64,000 nt of DNA from Cytophagales bacterium (GTDB taxonomy: Bacteria > Bacteroidota > Bacteroidia > Cytophagales > Spirosomataceae): the NCBI GenBank assembly GCA_004292855.1, contig RDXN01000029.1, positions 231,312 through 295,311 of the forward strand. The letters run 5' to 3'. The position numbers were made by a program, and so were the translations under genes. Under the pieces are notes generated by a model. That model was not told the DNA's origin. It saw only the letters and a program-made list of their open reading frames with translations, and searched no databases. This document shows, piece after piece, positions 36,059 through 45,059 of the stretch. The stretch's first letter is position 1, and every line of letters starts with the position of its first letter.

Positions 36059-37372
36059 TTACCGGCGTCGACCAAAATTAACCCGCCGGTAGGAGACCAG
36101 TTGATCGGCCCGGTTGGCGGGCGGACGGTGATAAACAAACACCTCGTAATCGTTTTCGGTCTGCGAAAAATTCCCCTCCAGCAGCGATTCATCAACAAAC
36201 GGACGTGGACTTTGGCGGGCAATAGCGTAGTCGTAATTATACACGCCCTGTTTGAGCAAAATGGCGGCCCGGTACGTGCTCGTAGCGGGGTCGTAGGTCA
36301 TGCGGTTGCGGTCGTCGAGCCGCCAACTGTTAAAACCACCGTTCACGTACACCTCGCCGTCGAGCACTTCGGGCGTGCGGAGCGTGAACACGGTTTCGAT
36401 GTAATCGGCACTCACGCTGCCGTTGCCCGTTTCGCGGTGATCAATTACATACCGCCCGTTGAAATCGTCGAACTGAATGTAAGCACCCACACTACGGGGC
36501 TGATCGGTTGAGATATAGGCCATTGTGACCTCGGCGCGGGGCACAATCCGGTCTACGAAATTGGCCCGCGACAGCACCGTGCGGGTATCGAAAAACCGGT
36601 ACTCGTTGCCCCCTCCAATGGTGTTGCTCAGGTCAAACAGCCGATAATCAAGCCGCTGTTCAAACGCCTGTACGTTGGTGGGTTTCAGGTTCGTGATAAT
36701 CTTATCGTCGCGAAAATTCTGCCGGATTACCACCTTAAAATCATCCTGTGGCGAGATCACCTCATAACCCCGATAGCTTAGTATCAGGTCGATCTGCTGA
36801 TCGGCAAACTGCCGTTGCGGACTCACCGAAAACAGCACCGTTGCCCCCACATTCACCTTATTCTGATACGTGCAGAACCGGCGCGACAAGATCAGCCGAC
36901 GCGGATTGCGCTCATCGACCACTACCAGCACGTAGTTGCCGGGCAGTTTCACCTTCGGCACCGCAAACCGGTAATGATAATACTGCACCTTCGTGCCCAA
37001 CGACACCTGATAATCGGTAATGGGGTGGTCGTTGAACTCATAGGTAAACTCAATATCGTTGATAATCGACTTCTGCCAGTCGGCATTGCAATGAACCAAC
37101 CGTGCCCGGAAAGGCCGGTAGTCACCCGTTAGGTCGTCGAATTCCAACGTGAGCGGGGCATCATTGTTCACCTCGATCACAGGCGGGTTAAGGGTGCGGC
37201 CCGGTGTTGTTACGTCGCCCCCGATGGCCGGGTACAGCAGCACCGTCTGGATTTGCGGGTCATAGTTCACATCGGCCGTTTGCAGGGTTTGGGCAAACGA
37301 CCATTGACTGAAAAACAATGAACAATGACTAACAAACAACAGGAACAGGAGCCGGACGGTCTTCGGGGGCAT
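36059..37372 (-). CDS. Type IX secretion system plug protein (DUF5103)
   Basis: In Flavobacterium the plug closes the periplasmic side of the SprA translocon when no cargo is passing. This 437-residue protein has a signal peptide and the family layout: an N-terminal beta domain with VLLYPAIGGD, PLTLEFDDLTGDYRPFRARLVHCNADW and NDHPITDYQ, a middle domain, and a C-terminal domain with YVNGGFNSW and LLKQGVYNYDY. The family has been renamed from DUF5103 for this role. The ATG at 37372 is taken; a TTG two codons upstream is less likely. It starts 13 bp after the small acidic gene. Other T9SS genes lie at 39.7-44.9 kb. Confidence 0.82.
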   Translation of the reverse strand: MPPKTVRLLFLLFVSHCSLFFSQWSFAQTLQTADVNYDPQIQTVLLYPAIGGDVTTPGRTLNPPVIEVNNDAPLTLEFDDLTGDYRPFRARLVHCNADWQKSIINDIEFTYEFNDHPITDYQVSLGTKVQYYHYRFAVPKVKLPGNYVLVVVDERNPRRLILSRRFCTYQNKVNVGATVLFSVSPQRQFADQQIDLILSYRGYEVISPQDDFKVVIRQNFRDDKIITNLKPTNVQAFEQRLDYRLFDLSNTIGGGNEYRFFDTRTVLSRANFVDRIVPRAEVTMAYISTDQPRSVGAYIQFDDFNGRYVIDHRETGNGSVSADYIETVFTLRTPEVLDGEVYVNGGFNSWRLDDRNRMTYDPATSTYRAAILLKQGVYNYDYAIARQSPRPFVDESLLEGNFSQTENDYEVFVYHRPPANRADQLVSYRRVNFGRRR

Positions 37373-37385
37373 ACGCAAAACAGGT

Positions 37386-37697
37386 TCAGTACGCTAGATA
37401 ACGATCTTTCGAGTCGTTTTCGCGTTCGGCCCGCGCTATATCGGGATCGGTGTCGACGTCGGAGTCGTTGATGCGGTCAAGTTCGTCATTTCCCACGGCC
37501 AACTCTGGTGTTGGATCAATGCCTCCCAACTCGTCTTCGTTGCCCGATACGGCATCCGTTGCCGAACGTGCCGTTGCATTGTCGGTGTACAAAATTGTGT
37601 CGGAGGCCTCCTCAGAACCGGGGTTCATGGTATCGGGTTGCCCACCCAAACCCAAATCGGCATATACAGCCGGGTCTTCATTATTCATGTTTTCCAT
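37386..37697 (-). CDS. Small acidic protein of unknown function, linked to the T9SS plug gene
   Basis: A 103-residue soluble protein with about 30 Asp/Glu and few basic residues. It has no signal peptide, no hydrophobic core pattern and no cysteine, so it is probably disordered. The C-end is RENDSKDRYLAY. The start may be Met1 (37697) or Met4 (37688). Only 13 bp separate it from the T9SS plug start, which suggests one transcript. I do not recognise a family. Its codon use is in line with neighbours, so it looks like a real gene, but coding evidence rests on the open frame and spacing only. Confidence 0.55.
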   Translation of the reverse strand: MENMNNEDPAVYADLGLGGQPDTMNPGSEEASDTILYTDNATARSATDAVSGNEDELGGIDPTPELAVGNDELDRINDSDVDTDPDIARAERENDSKDRYLAY

Positions 37698-38014
37698 CGT
37701 GTTGATTGTTTAGGATAAAGAACCTGACCCACCGGCGAATGTTCGGTTAATCGAGTAATTCTGACCCAATTGGTCTACTGCGGGGTAGCATAGGACCAAT
37801 TTTCAATATTGTCGGATTATCCATGTTACGCAATGATGATATTTCCGTCCAAAAATTGCTAGGTACACTAAACGTTTTAATTGGTGTGTTTTGATTGGTT
37901 TATTGATGGGTTGTTTACCGTTCGATAAAAACCTTTCGAGTCAATCGACTAAATGGATACCTTGCCCGTTGTTTTTCGTTAAAATGTAGTGCAAAACCCT
38001 AAGTAAATCCCCAT
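37698..38014. other. 317-bp divergent intergenic region
   Basis: Lies between the acidic-protein gene (-) and the ArsR-type gene (+). It is AT-rich with no convincing coding frame. Visible pieces are an imperfect inverted repeat TTGGTCTA/TAGGACCAA (about 37770-37798) and AGTC-AATC-GACT (about 37940-37951). Either could be an operator for the nearby regulator, but nothing proves it. Confidence 0.5.
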
Positions 38015-38323
38015 ATGATGACTATGAATGAAATGGACGCAGACAAGCGTATCGAAAAAGCGGCATACGTGCTCAAAGCCGTAGCCCACCCACTTCGCAT
38101 CCGAATTATTCAGATGCTGAATGAAAACAAGGAGTTGAACGTTTCAACGATCTACAAAAACCTGAACGCCGAGCAGTCGCTCATTTCGCATCACCTGATC
38201 AACATGCGCGACAAAGGGATTCTGGACATTCGGCGGAGCGGCAAAAACATCTACTATTTTCTGGTAGACACCGCCATCTCAGAAATTATTGATTGCATTT
38301 ACCGCAGTAAGATTTTGAATTAG
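38015..38323 (+). CDS. ArsR-type winged-helix transcriptional regulator
   Basis: A 102-residue DNA-binding protein. The winged-helix core is clear: LKAVAHPLRIRIIQMLNENKEL, the recognition helix region NAEQSLISHHLINMRDKGIL, and the wing DIRRSGKNIYYFLV. ArsR proteins often sense metals through Cys or His clusters; here only HPLR, SHH and a single late Cys (IIDCIY) are present, so a metal site is not evident. It is alone on the plus strand, divergent from the plug operon and convergent with ruvB. It may regulate itself or the plug operon through the shared 317-bp region. Confidence 0.82.
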   Translation: MMTMNEMDADKRIEKAAYVLKAVAHPLRIRIIQMLNENKELNVSTIYKNLNAEQSLISHHLINMRDKGILDIRRSGKNIYYFLVDTAISEIIDCIYRSKILN

Positions 38324-38337
38324 TACCCAGGTAACGA

Positions 38338-38376
38338 AAAAGCGGATGAATGGAAGAGGCACCATTCAACCGCTTT
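38338..38376. terminator. Bidirectional terminator between the ArsR-type gene and ruvB
   Basis: AAAGCGGATGAATGG (38339-38353) pairs with CCATTCAACCGCTTT (38362-38376) with one mismatch and an 8-base loop; A run on the left and T-rich right side serve both directions. Confidence 0.8.
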
Positions 38377-38405
38377 CTCGGAACTTAGGGAGTCCCTGCT
38401 CAACG

Positions 38406-39434
38406 TTATCCAAATAATTCGCCTGTTTTGTAAGCAGGTACAATGCCGAGGTGCATGTAGGCTTTCTCGGTTGCTTCGCGGCCCCGCGAGGTTCGTTTTA
38501 AGTAGCCTTCCTGAATCAGGAATGGCTCGTACACTTCCTCAATAGTTTCAGCCTCTTCGCCACAAGCCGTAGCGATAGTCGTTAGGCCCACCGGCCCACC
38601 TTTGAACTTCTCGATAATAGCCGACAGGATACGATTATCCATGTCGTCGAGGCCGTTTTGATCCACATCGAGAGCACTTAGAGCAATCTCGGCAATGTCG
38701 ACTGTGATAGTACCGTTGCCGCGCACCTGCGCAAAGTCGCGTGTACGGCGCAGGAGGTTGTTGGCAATACGGGGGGTTCCCCGGCTTCGGCGGGCAATTT
38801 CAAAAGCCCCCTGTTCATTAATGGGCGTCCCCAAAATGGCCGACGACCGCTGCACAATGCTCGTAAGAAGTTCGGCGTCGTAGTACTCAAGGCGGCAACT
38901 AATGCCAAACCGCGCCCGCAGGGGCGATGTTAACATACCAGCGCGGGTAGTGGCCCCGATGAGTGTGAACGGGTTCAGTTTAATCTGTACCGAACGGGCA
39001 TTAGGCCCCGAGTCGAGCATAATGTCGATCTTGTAATCTTCCATTGCCGAGTACAGATATTCCTCTACCACCGGGTTGAGCCGGTGAATCTCGTCGATAA
39101 ACAGCACATCGTTAGCCTGTAGGTTCGTGAGCAAGCCTGCAAGGTCGCTTGGCTTGTCGAGAACAGGGCCGGAGGTCATTTTGATATTGGCCTGCAACTC
39201 GTTAGCCACAATGTGCGAGAGGGTCGTTTTTCCCAGACCCGGCGGGCCGTGCAGCAACACGTGGTCGAGGGCGTCGCCCCGTTGGGTAGCTGCCTGCACA
39301 AACACTTCCAGGTTAGCCAGCACCTTATGTTGCCCGGTAAAATCAGCAAATGAAAGCGGTCGAAGCGCCCGTTCGATCTCCTTGTCGGTGGCCGACATGC
39401 CCTCGTTCGAACCGCTTATATAGTCTTGTCGCAT
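38406..39434 (-). CDS. ruvB: Holliday junction branch migration ATPase RuvB
   Basis: Hexameric motor that moves Holliday junctions with RuvA and hands them to RuvC. The 342-residue chain has [12 protein letters not shown] (31-42), Walker [11 protein letters not shown] (62-71), Walker [12 protein letters not shown], the sensor [18 protein letters not shown] with the arginine finger, and the winged-helix C-end ([27 protein letters not shown]). Length is normal. No ruvA or ruvC is adjacent. The 5' leader holds a hairpin just before the start codon. Confidence 0.96.
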   Translation of the reverse strand: MRQDYISGSNEGMSATDKEIERALRPLSFADFTGQHKVLANLEVFVQAATQRGDALDHVLLHGPPGLGKTTLSHIVANELQANIKMTSGPVLDKPSDLAGLLTNLQANDVLFIDEIHRLNPVVEEYLYSAMEDYKIDIMLDSGPNARSVQIKLNPFTLIGATTRAGMLTSPLRARFGISCRLEYYDAELLTSIVQRSSAILGTPINEQGAFEIARRSRGTPRIANNLLRRTRDFAQVRGNGTITVDIAEIALSALDVDQNGLDDMDNRILSAIIEKFKGGPVGLTTIATACGEEAETIEEVYEPFLIQEGYLKRTSRGREATEKAYMHLGIVPAYKTGELFG

Positions 39435-39437
39435 TGC

Positions 39438-39479
39438 AAAAAAAGAGAGGTAGGGATGATCGCTACCTCTTCAAATTTA
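39438..39479 (-). promoter_or_regulatory. ruvB -7 box with a terminator-like hairpin at the start codon
   Basis: On the minus strand TAAATTTG (39479-39472) matches TAnnTTTG. Directly after it comes GAGGTAG, a 9-base loop, CTACCTC and a T7 run ending three bases before the ruvB ATG. RNA begun at this box would start inside the first arm; RNA arriving from upstream would carry the whole terminator. Confidence 0.5.
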
Positions 39480-39534
39480 CGGAATTTTTGGGAGAAAATG
39501 GCACGCGGATGACGCGGAATGAGCAGATTTTCAC

Positions 39535-39635
39535 GGATTTTTTGTCATCCCGACGCAGGAGGGATCTACTTCGAATATCCACAAGTTATCCCAACCAATA
39601 GTAGATCCCTCCTGCGTCGGGATGACAAAAAATCC
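39535..39635. repeat. Inverted repeat, locus C (GTCATCCCGAC family in a wider element)
   Basis: Perfect 36-bp arms (39535-39570 and 39600-39635) beginning GGATTTTTTGTCATCCCGAC. Inner stem ATCCC/GGGAT. The flanks belong to the outer element: GGCACGCGGAT near 39500 and GGTTCCTATCATT up to 39665, which touches the stop of the PKD-protein gene. It lacks the GC-rich insert. Confidence 0.94.
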
Positions 39636-39665
39636 CTATGGTCCACCGTTACGGTTCCTATCATT

Positions 39666-42600
39666 TTACCGAATCAGCAACACCGAGCCACGCCGGACAA
39701 CGCGGGGCATTTCGGGGTCGTATTCACTGCCGTAGCTAATGACGTAGGCATACATCATGGGTGGGTAAACCATGCCCCGATACGTACCGTCCCACATGAC
39801 GTTTTCGGGGTCGTTACTCACAAACACCACCTCGCCCCAGCGGTTAAAAATCTTCAACTCAAAATCCGACGTGTACGCCCTGCGAATTTCCAGTAAGTCA
39901 TTTGCCTTGTCGCCGTTGGGCGTGAACGCTTCGGGGATAAACACGCGTGGCTCGCAGAAATCGACCACCCGCGTAGCGGCCACCGTCGAGCAACCCGTGG
40001 GGTCGGTGGCCCGCACCAAGAAATTACCCACCCTATTCACAGGCAACGTCCGCCCCAGTTGAGCATTTTCAGACCAGACATAGGTCAGGTTCGACGGCCC
40101 GCCCACGGCAAGAGTCGTTGAGCCACCGTCGGGCACACAGAACCGGTATTCGGGCGCAAGACTGATGTTGGGCGAGGGTCGGTCCGACACCCGCACACCC
40201 GCAGCCCCCGTACAGCCATTTGGGTTACTCACCCGAACCGAGTAATCGCCCGGTTGGGTTACGCTGATAGTGTTGGTGGTTTGCCCGTTGCTCCATTGGT
40301 AGGTATTGCCGCCAATGGTAAAGCTTTCGGGGTTGAGCGTGACCGAACTACCCGAACATTTGTCCTGTGGAGGTCCAAGATTGGCAAAACCCGTGGGGTC
40401 GAGGCCAACGCGTGTAGGTTGGCTAACGGCCGTACAGCCCCCGGCATCGCTCACGGCCCCCGTGTAGGTGCCGCTGTTAATGCCCGTCAGGACCGACGCA
40501 CTGCTGATGAGCGCGTTAGTTGCATCGCGCCAGAAGTACTGAGCCGCTCGCCCACCCGTTACGGTCGCGTTGATACTCCCACTGCCCGGTCGCGAGCAAA
40601 GTTGGTCGCGAGGAGCCAGGCTCAGGGCCAGCGTGTTGGCGGGCGATTTAAGTGTATAGTTGGCCGCTGCCGAACACGAGAACGTATCCGTAAACCGCAC
40701 GCCGTATGCTCCCTCACCGATGCCCGTCAGCGAGTTACCCGTTGTAGCAAGGGGTGTATTGTTTGGGCTTGTCCAGGCGTAGGTAAGCGTGTTGGAACCA
40801 TTGGGTGTGAGCGTAATGGCTCCATCGAGGGTGGTGCAGCTTTTGGGGCCAACAGTCGACGAGGTGACTGTTGGATTGGGCCGTTCGGAGACGCTGACTG
40901 TGCCAGAGTTGATGCAAACGCTCGTTACTCCCGGTGGTGCCCCGAAATAAGGGTAAGTGGCCGTAACCGAATATATTCCTGGTCTACTAACAGTTATCGT
41001 CTTCTCTGTTTGCCCGGTATTCCATTGAAACGAATTGTATGCAGGAGCAATAGCAGCAAACCCGATGGTCGTGCTTGTTCCTGAACATACTACTGTAGCG
41101 GGCGTGGGGGTGAAGGGTTGCACCGGTCGCCTGAACTCTATATAAGCATCATCAGCTTTGTAGCACTCTGGGCTTTCATTGAAAGCGAACGCCGAATAGC
41201 TTCCCGGCCTTGTTGCCGTTATGCTTTTTGTCCGGCTCACCACGCGGCCCCCGTAGACCCACACGTAGTTTTGGGCCTGCACATTTATGTTCAGGTTTAC
41301 CTCGGCAGGGAAGCGGCAAACATACTCATCGCCCACGGTGATGCTTTGCGGATAAGAAGCAATGGTAAGCTGGTCAACAGCCGTTATGACCGTACAACTA
41401 GCTCCTTTGCTACCATCTTTATTTTTTCGGAATATCTGAACGGTCAATGTTGCACTATACGGTCTGGCTTGTGCGTAGGTGTGGGTCGTCTGCGTGGCAG
41501 TTCCGCTGTATGGGGCTGTCCCGTCATTGAAGTTGATTGTGTATTCTTCAATTAAACCGGGGCAATAAGGACTTATGCTAAACTCCGTTGGCTCTCCCAA
41601 ACAGATTCCTTCATGCCCAAATCCTCCACCCGAGGGAGGGCTGTTATCGTCTGCCCCCGCGTTAGGCAAGCCAAGCTGACCTGTTTTACCGCCCAACGAC
41701 TGCCCGATGGGATTGAATACTATCTCTTCCAAAATACCATCAGCATCAGGATTCTCGATGACACCGAGCGAAGTTTGGCCGGGTATGGCAACATAAATAC
41801 GTCCGTCCGGGCCAATTTGCAAGGCTCCGAATTGTTGCGTCGTACTCGCAGCAATTTCGGTTTGAGCCAATGAAAGTTGACTAGGGTCGGTTATACTCAG
41901 ATCGTAGCGATAAATGTAGGAGGATGCCGCAGTGCTATTACTTGGATCTCCAATGACGGATACATACAGACTCTTCCCATCAGGAGCAAATTCGACACCA
42001 TACGCTTTGGGAGGGGAAGGTCCCAGATCTATTGCCCGCTTGTATTCAAGCGTGCCTGTATCAACATTGAAGGTGAATAATTCGACCTTATTGTTCGTGC
42101 CGGGGTTACCCGGAGAGGGAGGTATTCCCGGAACAACCATCACAACTGTCCGCTCGGCTGTATTACTGACTGGAGTTGTCGAAGTACCCGACACACCAGT
42201 GGTTGATGTGCCCGACGACGCTGACGATGAAGCAGGTGTAGGTGCCGGGCCGACTTTCAGGTAGCCTTCACCCTGAACCGCTGCGGTTTGTGAAGCTCCA
42301 GCAGAAACCGTAGTCTGAACAGGTAAAGCATTTTTCGTCACATGGGTAATCCGAAACGTGTTACCCCCAAAGTCTCGTGTAATGACCCAGGTAGTTGAGT
42401 CGGTCGGGTTTTTTACTGCTGTTGTTCGCTCTGTGCTAAGGGCAGTGGTCGACGTACCCACTACCGGCAAATTGAGGTCAACTATCGCTCCTTTGCCATC
42501 GTTTTTCCGCATATCAACGACACTATAGGTTAGTTGACGAGTACCATTGATTTCGGTTGTAGTATAGACATAATACAAGTACTCACACCCTCGGCAAGTC

Positions 42601-43553
42601 CCCTTTGGAACAATTAGGGCCGACTGGGTTGAACTTTGACTCCCTCCTAATGTAGTGGTTGCACTCCCCAGAGTTGATACAATAGGCTTGGATGTAACAG
42701 GGTCTAAAAGCGGTTTTCCGTCAGGGCCAAATTGCAGAAGCCCCATCACGTTGCCATCCTTGTCGTAGATTTTGATGCCGTCAGTGTAAAACAGTAAATC
42801 ACCCCTCTTATCACTGACTGCGGCAGAGCCTTCTACGGTACTCAACTTACTATCGTCAATTGGAGTAGGCGCACCACCCATAAAATCCAACCCGGCGTTA
42901 CTACCAAAGTACCATTTTGTTGCCGGGGGCTGCGACTCGGTAGGACATACCACAACCTGAACTCTGTCCTCTGTTGAACAACCAGAAACGTTATCAATGA
43001 CTTCTACAGAATAGCACCCAGCCTCCGACACACTTATGGTTTGGGTTATTTCGCCCTTGCGATTCCATTCATATCGATATGCTTTATCCGGTCCATTTGG
43101 GTAAGGATCTAACGTACGAATTTCACCTTTACAAATCGTATCATTCCTTACCCAGTTCTGGAATTCTTTGGGTGGTGGCATAACGGTAATTGTAAATGTG
43201 CTATCCTCTGTAGTTCCGTTAGCGAACGTTCTTTTTAGGGTAATATTTTTAGAGCCTGGCGATGAGAAATAGTGTTGGACAACACTGTAAGATGTTGTTG
43301 ATGATGAGCTAGGGGGCGTACCCGTTCCACTCACTGGTGCGCTGTCAAATGACCAGGCCCATGACTTAACACCGGGTTTAGCATCCCGGAACGTGGTCGG
43401 TTCACCCTTGCAGTCATTTCCACCTACACTGGTAGGTTGTACACAGGCCCGACGAATGGAAACATTCTGCCCCAAAACGGGCCACAGGCTGCTTAGTCCG
43501 AGCAGGCAAAGCAGCATTCCCAAAAACCGAATAGTTACTGATGCGCTACGCAT
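39666..43553 (-). CDS. Giant exported PKD-type protein with gliding-motility C-terminal domain (T9SS cargo)
   Basis: A 1295-residue predicted surface protein. It has a signal peptide (RFLGMLLCLLGLSSLWPVLGQ), a PKD-like domain (CKGEPTTFRD, SWAWSFDSAP), a second small domain (YRYEWNRKGE), then a propeller-like region of about 420 residues starting WYFGSNAGLDF with a Ser/Thr-rich insert (TPASSSASSGTSTTG), a second PKD-like domain (CLGEPTEFSISP) and several SprB-like Ig repeats (ITLTPNGSNTLTYAW, YQWSNGQTTNTISVTQPGDY). The last 92 residues are a type B sorting domain (VFIPEAFTPNGDKANDLLEI, FNRWGEVVF, WDGTYRG). The ATG at 43553 begins the signal peptide. The PorP/SprF gene is divergent next to it, the usual pairing. 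Confidence 0.87.
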   Translation of the reverse strand: MRSASVTIRFLGMLLCLLGLSSLWPVLGQNVSIRRACVQPTSVGGNDCKGEPTTFRDAKPGVKSWAWSFDSAPVSGTGTPPSSSSTTSYSVVQHYFSSPGSKNITLKRTFANGTTEDSTFTITVMPPPKEFQNWVRNDTICKGEIRTLDPYPNGPDKAYRYEWNRKGEITQTISVSEAGCYSVEVIDNVSGCSTEDRVQVVVCPTESQPPATKWYFGSNAGLDFMGGAPTPIDDSKLSTVEGSAAVSDKRGDLLFYTDGIKIYDKDGNVMGLLQFGPDGKPLLDPVTSKPIVSTLGSATTTLGGSQSSTQSALIVPKGTCRGCEYLYYVYTTTEINGTRQLTYSVVDMRKNDGKGAIVDLNLPVVGTSTTALSTERTTAVKNPTDSTTWVITRDFGGNTFRITHVTKNALPVQTTVSAGASQTAAVQGEGYLKVGPAPTPASSSASSGTSTTGVSGTSTTPVSNTAERTVVMVVPGIPPSPGNPGTNNKVELFTFNVDTGTLEYKRAIDLGPSPPKAYGVEFAPDGKSLYVSVIGDPSNSTAASSYIYRYDLSITDPSQLSLAQTEIAASTTQQFGALQIGPDGRIYVAIPGQTSLGVIENPDADGILEEIVFNPIGQSLGGKTGQLGLPNAGADDNSPPSGGGFGHEGICLGEPTEFSISPYCPGLIEEYTINFNDGTAPYSGTATQTTHTYAQARPYSATLTVQIFRKNKDGSKGASCTVITAVDQLTIASYPQSITVGDEYVCRFPAEVNLNINVQAQNYVWVYGGRVVSRTKSITATRPGSYSAFAFNESPECYKADDAYIEFRRPVQPFTPTPATVVCSGTSTTIGFAAIAPAYNSFQWNTGQTEKTITVSRPGIYSVTATYPYFGAPPGVTSVCINSGTVSVSERPNPTVTSSTVGPKSCTTLDGAITLTPNGSNTLTYAWTSPNNTPLATTGNSLTGIGEGAYGVRFTDTFSCSAAANYTLKSPANTLALSLAPRDQLCSRPGSGSINATVTGGRAAQYFWRDATNALISSASVLTGINSGTYTGAVSDAGGCTAVSQPTRVGLDPTGFANLGPPQDKCSGSSVTLNPESFTIGGNTYQWSNGQTTNTISVTQPGDYSVRVSNPNGCTGAAGVRVSDRPSPNISLAPEYRFCVPDGGSTTLAVGGPSNLTYVWSENAQLGRTLPVNRVGNFLVRATDPTGCSTVAATRVVDFCEPRVFIPEAFTPNGDKANDLLEIRRAYTSDFELKIFNRWGEVVFVSNDPENVMWDGTYRGMVYPPMMYAYVISYGSEYDPEMPRVVRRGSVLLIR

Positions 43554-43826
43554 AATGTTTTCTCTCTCCTCCGAACCAGCACGGCTCCTACACACATAAC
43601 CTGTCTGCGAAGCGTTCCGTTAACTAAAACGAAAATGAGACGCCAAAATTTTATCGAAAACGGTCTGCCACGAAATGGCTAAAAAAGCCGTATTTTTATG
43701 GGTACCAACGGACTCCGGCAAACAATTTGCTCTATTTATTCAACGTTAGCTTTACAATGCAGGTTATAGATCAACCAAGTATCCTGCGTTGGTAACAGCA
43801 AGCTCCTTGTGCCGACCATTACCACT

Positions 43827-44870
43827 ATGACCAAACGTTTCCTTTTGCCCGTAGCCCTGCTACTCTTGTTGAGCCGGGCGGGCTGGGCGCAGGACCCTCA
43901 ATTTACGCAATTTTATGCGGCCCCACTGTATCTGAATCCTGCCTTTGCGGGTTCGGCACTGGCCCCGCGCATTACCGTCAATTACCGCAATCAGTGGCCT
44001 TCCGTTGCAAACTATGTTACGTCGATGGTGGGCGTCGATCATTATATTCCGCGTTTCAACAGCGGGGTGGGCCTGATGGTCATCAGCGATAATCAGGGGC
44101 AGGGACAAATTCGCTCCACCGAAATTGCCGGTCAATATTCATACCAAATCCAGTTGAACGAGTTGTCGGCGGTGCGGTTGGGTGTGCAGGCTTCGTATGT
44201 AAACCGGAGCCTGGGTTATTACGGCCTTACCTTCGGCGACCAATACGACAATCGGGGGTTTCTGCCCGGTGTTATCAGTGCTGATGCGCCCACGCTGGCC
44301 GCAGCAGCCCGCCGAAACAACTATGTCGACTTCTCAACGGGTGCCCTATATTATTCTGACTGGGTTTGGGTAGGGGCTTCGGCGCATCACATCAACCGCC
44401 CCAGTCAGGGATTTTTCTCAGGCGATAACAGCCGGTTGCCTATCAAAGGCAGCGTACACATGGGCCTGCGGATTCCGTTGATGGGCTTTACTGGTCTGGG
44501 CGATGAAGACGAAAAAGAGATTAGTTTCTCACCCGTGGTTCATTACAAGTTCCAGGGAAAATTTGACCAACTCGATATAGGGGCTTACTTCACTTACTCG
44601 CCCCTCACGATTGGTGCGTATTATCGGGGGCTTCCCTTCAAGAAATACGAGCAACGGATCAACAACCACGATGCGATGGCGTTTCTGGTGGGTTTCCGGC
44701 AGGATAAATTCTCGATAGGTTACAGCTACGATGCCACGATTTCGACGCTCGGCTTTGCCAGTGGCGGCTCGCATGAGGTATCGCTGTCGTACATATTCGA
44801 CCCAATTGAAGGGGGGCGCAAGGCGCGTAATCGCCGAAAAAATCCGCAGTTGTCCTGCCCTAAATTTTAA
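43827..44870 (+). CDS. PorP/SprF-family type IX secretion membrane protein
   Basis: Outer-membrane beta-barrel that helps secrete or anchor SprB-like cargo carrying type B sorting domains. The 347-residue protein has a signal peptide (KRFLLPVALLLLLSRAGWAQ) and the family opening DPQFTQFYAAPLYLNPAFAGS, then YRNQWPSV, GVGLMVISDNQGQG, YSYQIQLNE, FSTGALYYSD and the late FSIGYSYDATISTL. The ATG at 43827 is preferred to an upstream GTG at 43809. Its likely client is the PKD protein encoded on the other strand 273 bp away. Confidence 0.92.
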   Translation: MTKRFLLPVALLLLLSRAGWAQDPQFTQFYAAPLYLNPAFAGSALAPRITVNYRNQWPSVANYVTSMVGVDHYIPRFNSGVGLMVISDNQGQGQIRSTEIAGQYSYQIQLNELSAVRLGVQASYVNRSLGYYGLTFGDQYDNRGFLPGVISADAPTLAAAARRNNYVDFSTGALYYSDWVWVGASAHHINRPSQGFFSGDNSRLPIKGSVHMGLRIPLMGFTGLGDEDEKEISFSPVVHYKFQGKFDQLDIGAYFTYSPLTIGAYYRGLPFKKYEQRINNHDAMAFLVGFRQDKFSIGYSYDATISTLGFASGGSHEVSLSYIFDPIEGGRKARNRRKNPQLSCPKF

Positions 44871-44894
44871 TTACGGACTTATTTGATTATCCTT

Positions 44895-45017
44895 CACCCT
44901 GCCAGTGGTCTTCAGACCCTGGCAGTGGTGTTTTCGGGGCAATTCAATGCCTAACCGGGGTTTTTGAGACAGCCCCCCCAACACCACTGCCAGGGTCTGA
45001 AGACCACTGGCAGGGTG
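44895..45017. repeat. Inverted repeat of the CCCTGCCAGTGG family
   Basis: Perfect 38-bp arms at 44895-44932 and 44980-45017. Each arm holds CTGCCAG and CTGGCAG, so each can fold alone. It lies between the PorP/SprF stop and the transporter start. The loop contains CCGGGG and CCCCCC tracts. Confidence 0.93.
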
Positions 45018-45059
45018 CCGAGCGATAGGTAGCTGTTCTATTTCGCTTATATTCGCCCC

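Noticed and set aside
40254..41084. Plus-strand open frame of 276 codons over the PKD protein gene
   Set aside because: Antisense of a continuous long gene with a clear signal peptide and sorting domain; the product is Arg/Cys rich without motifs.
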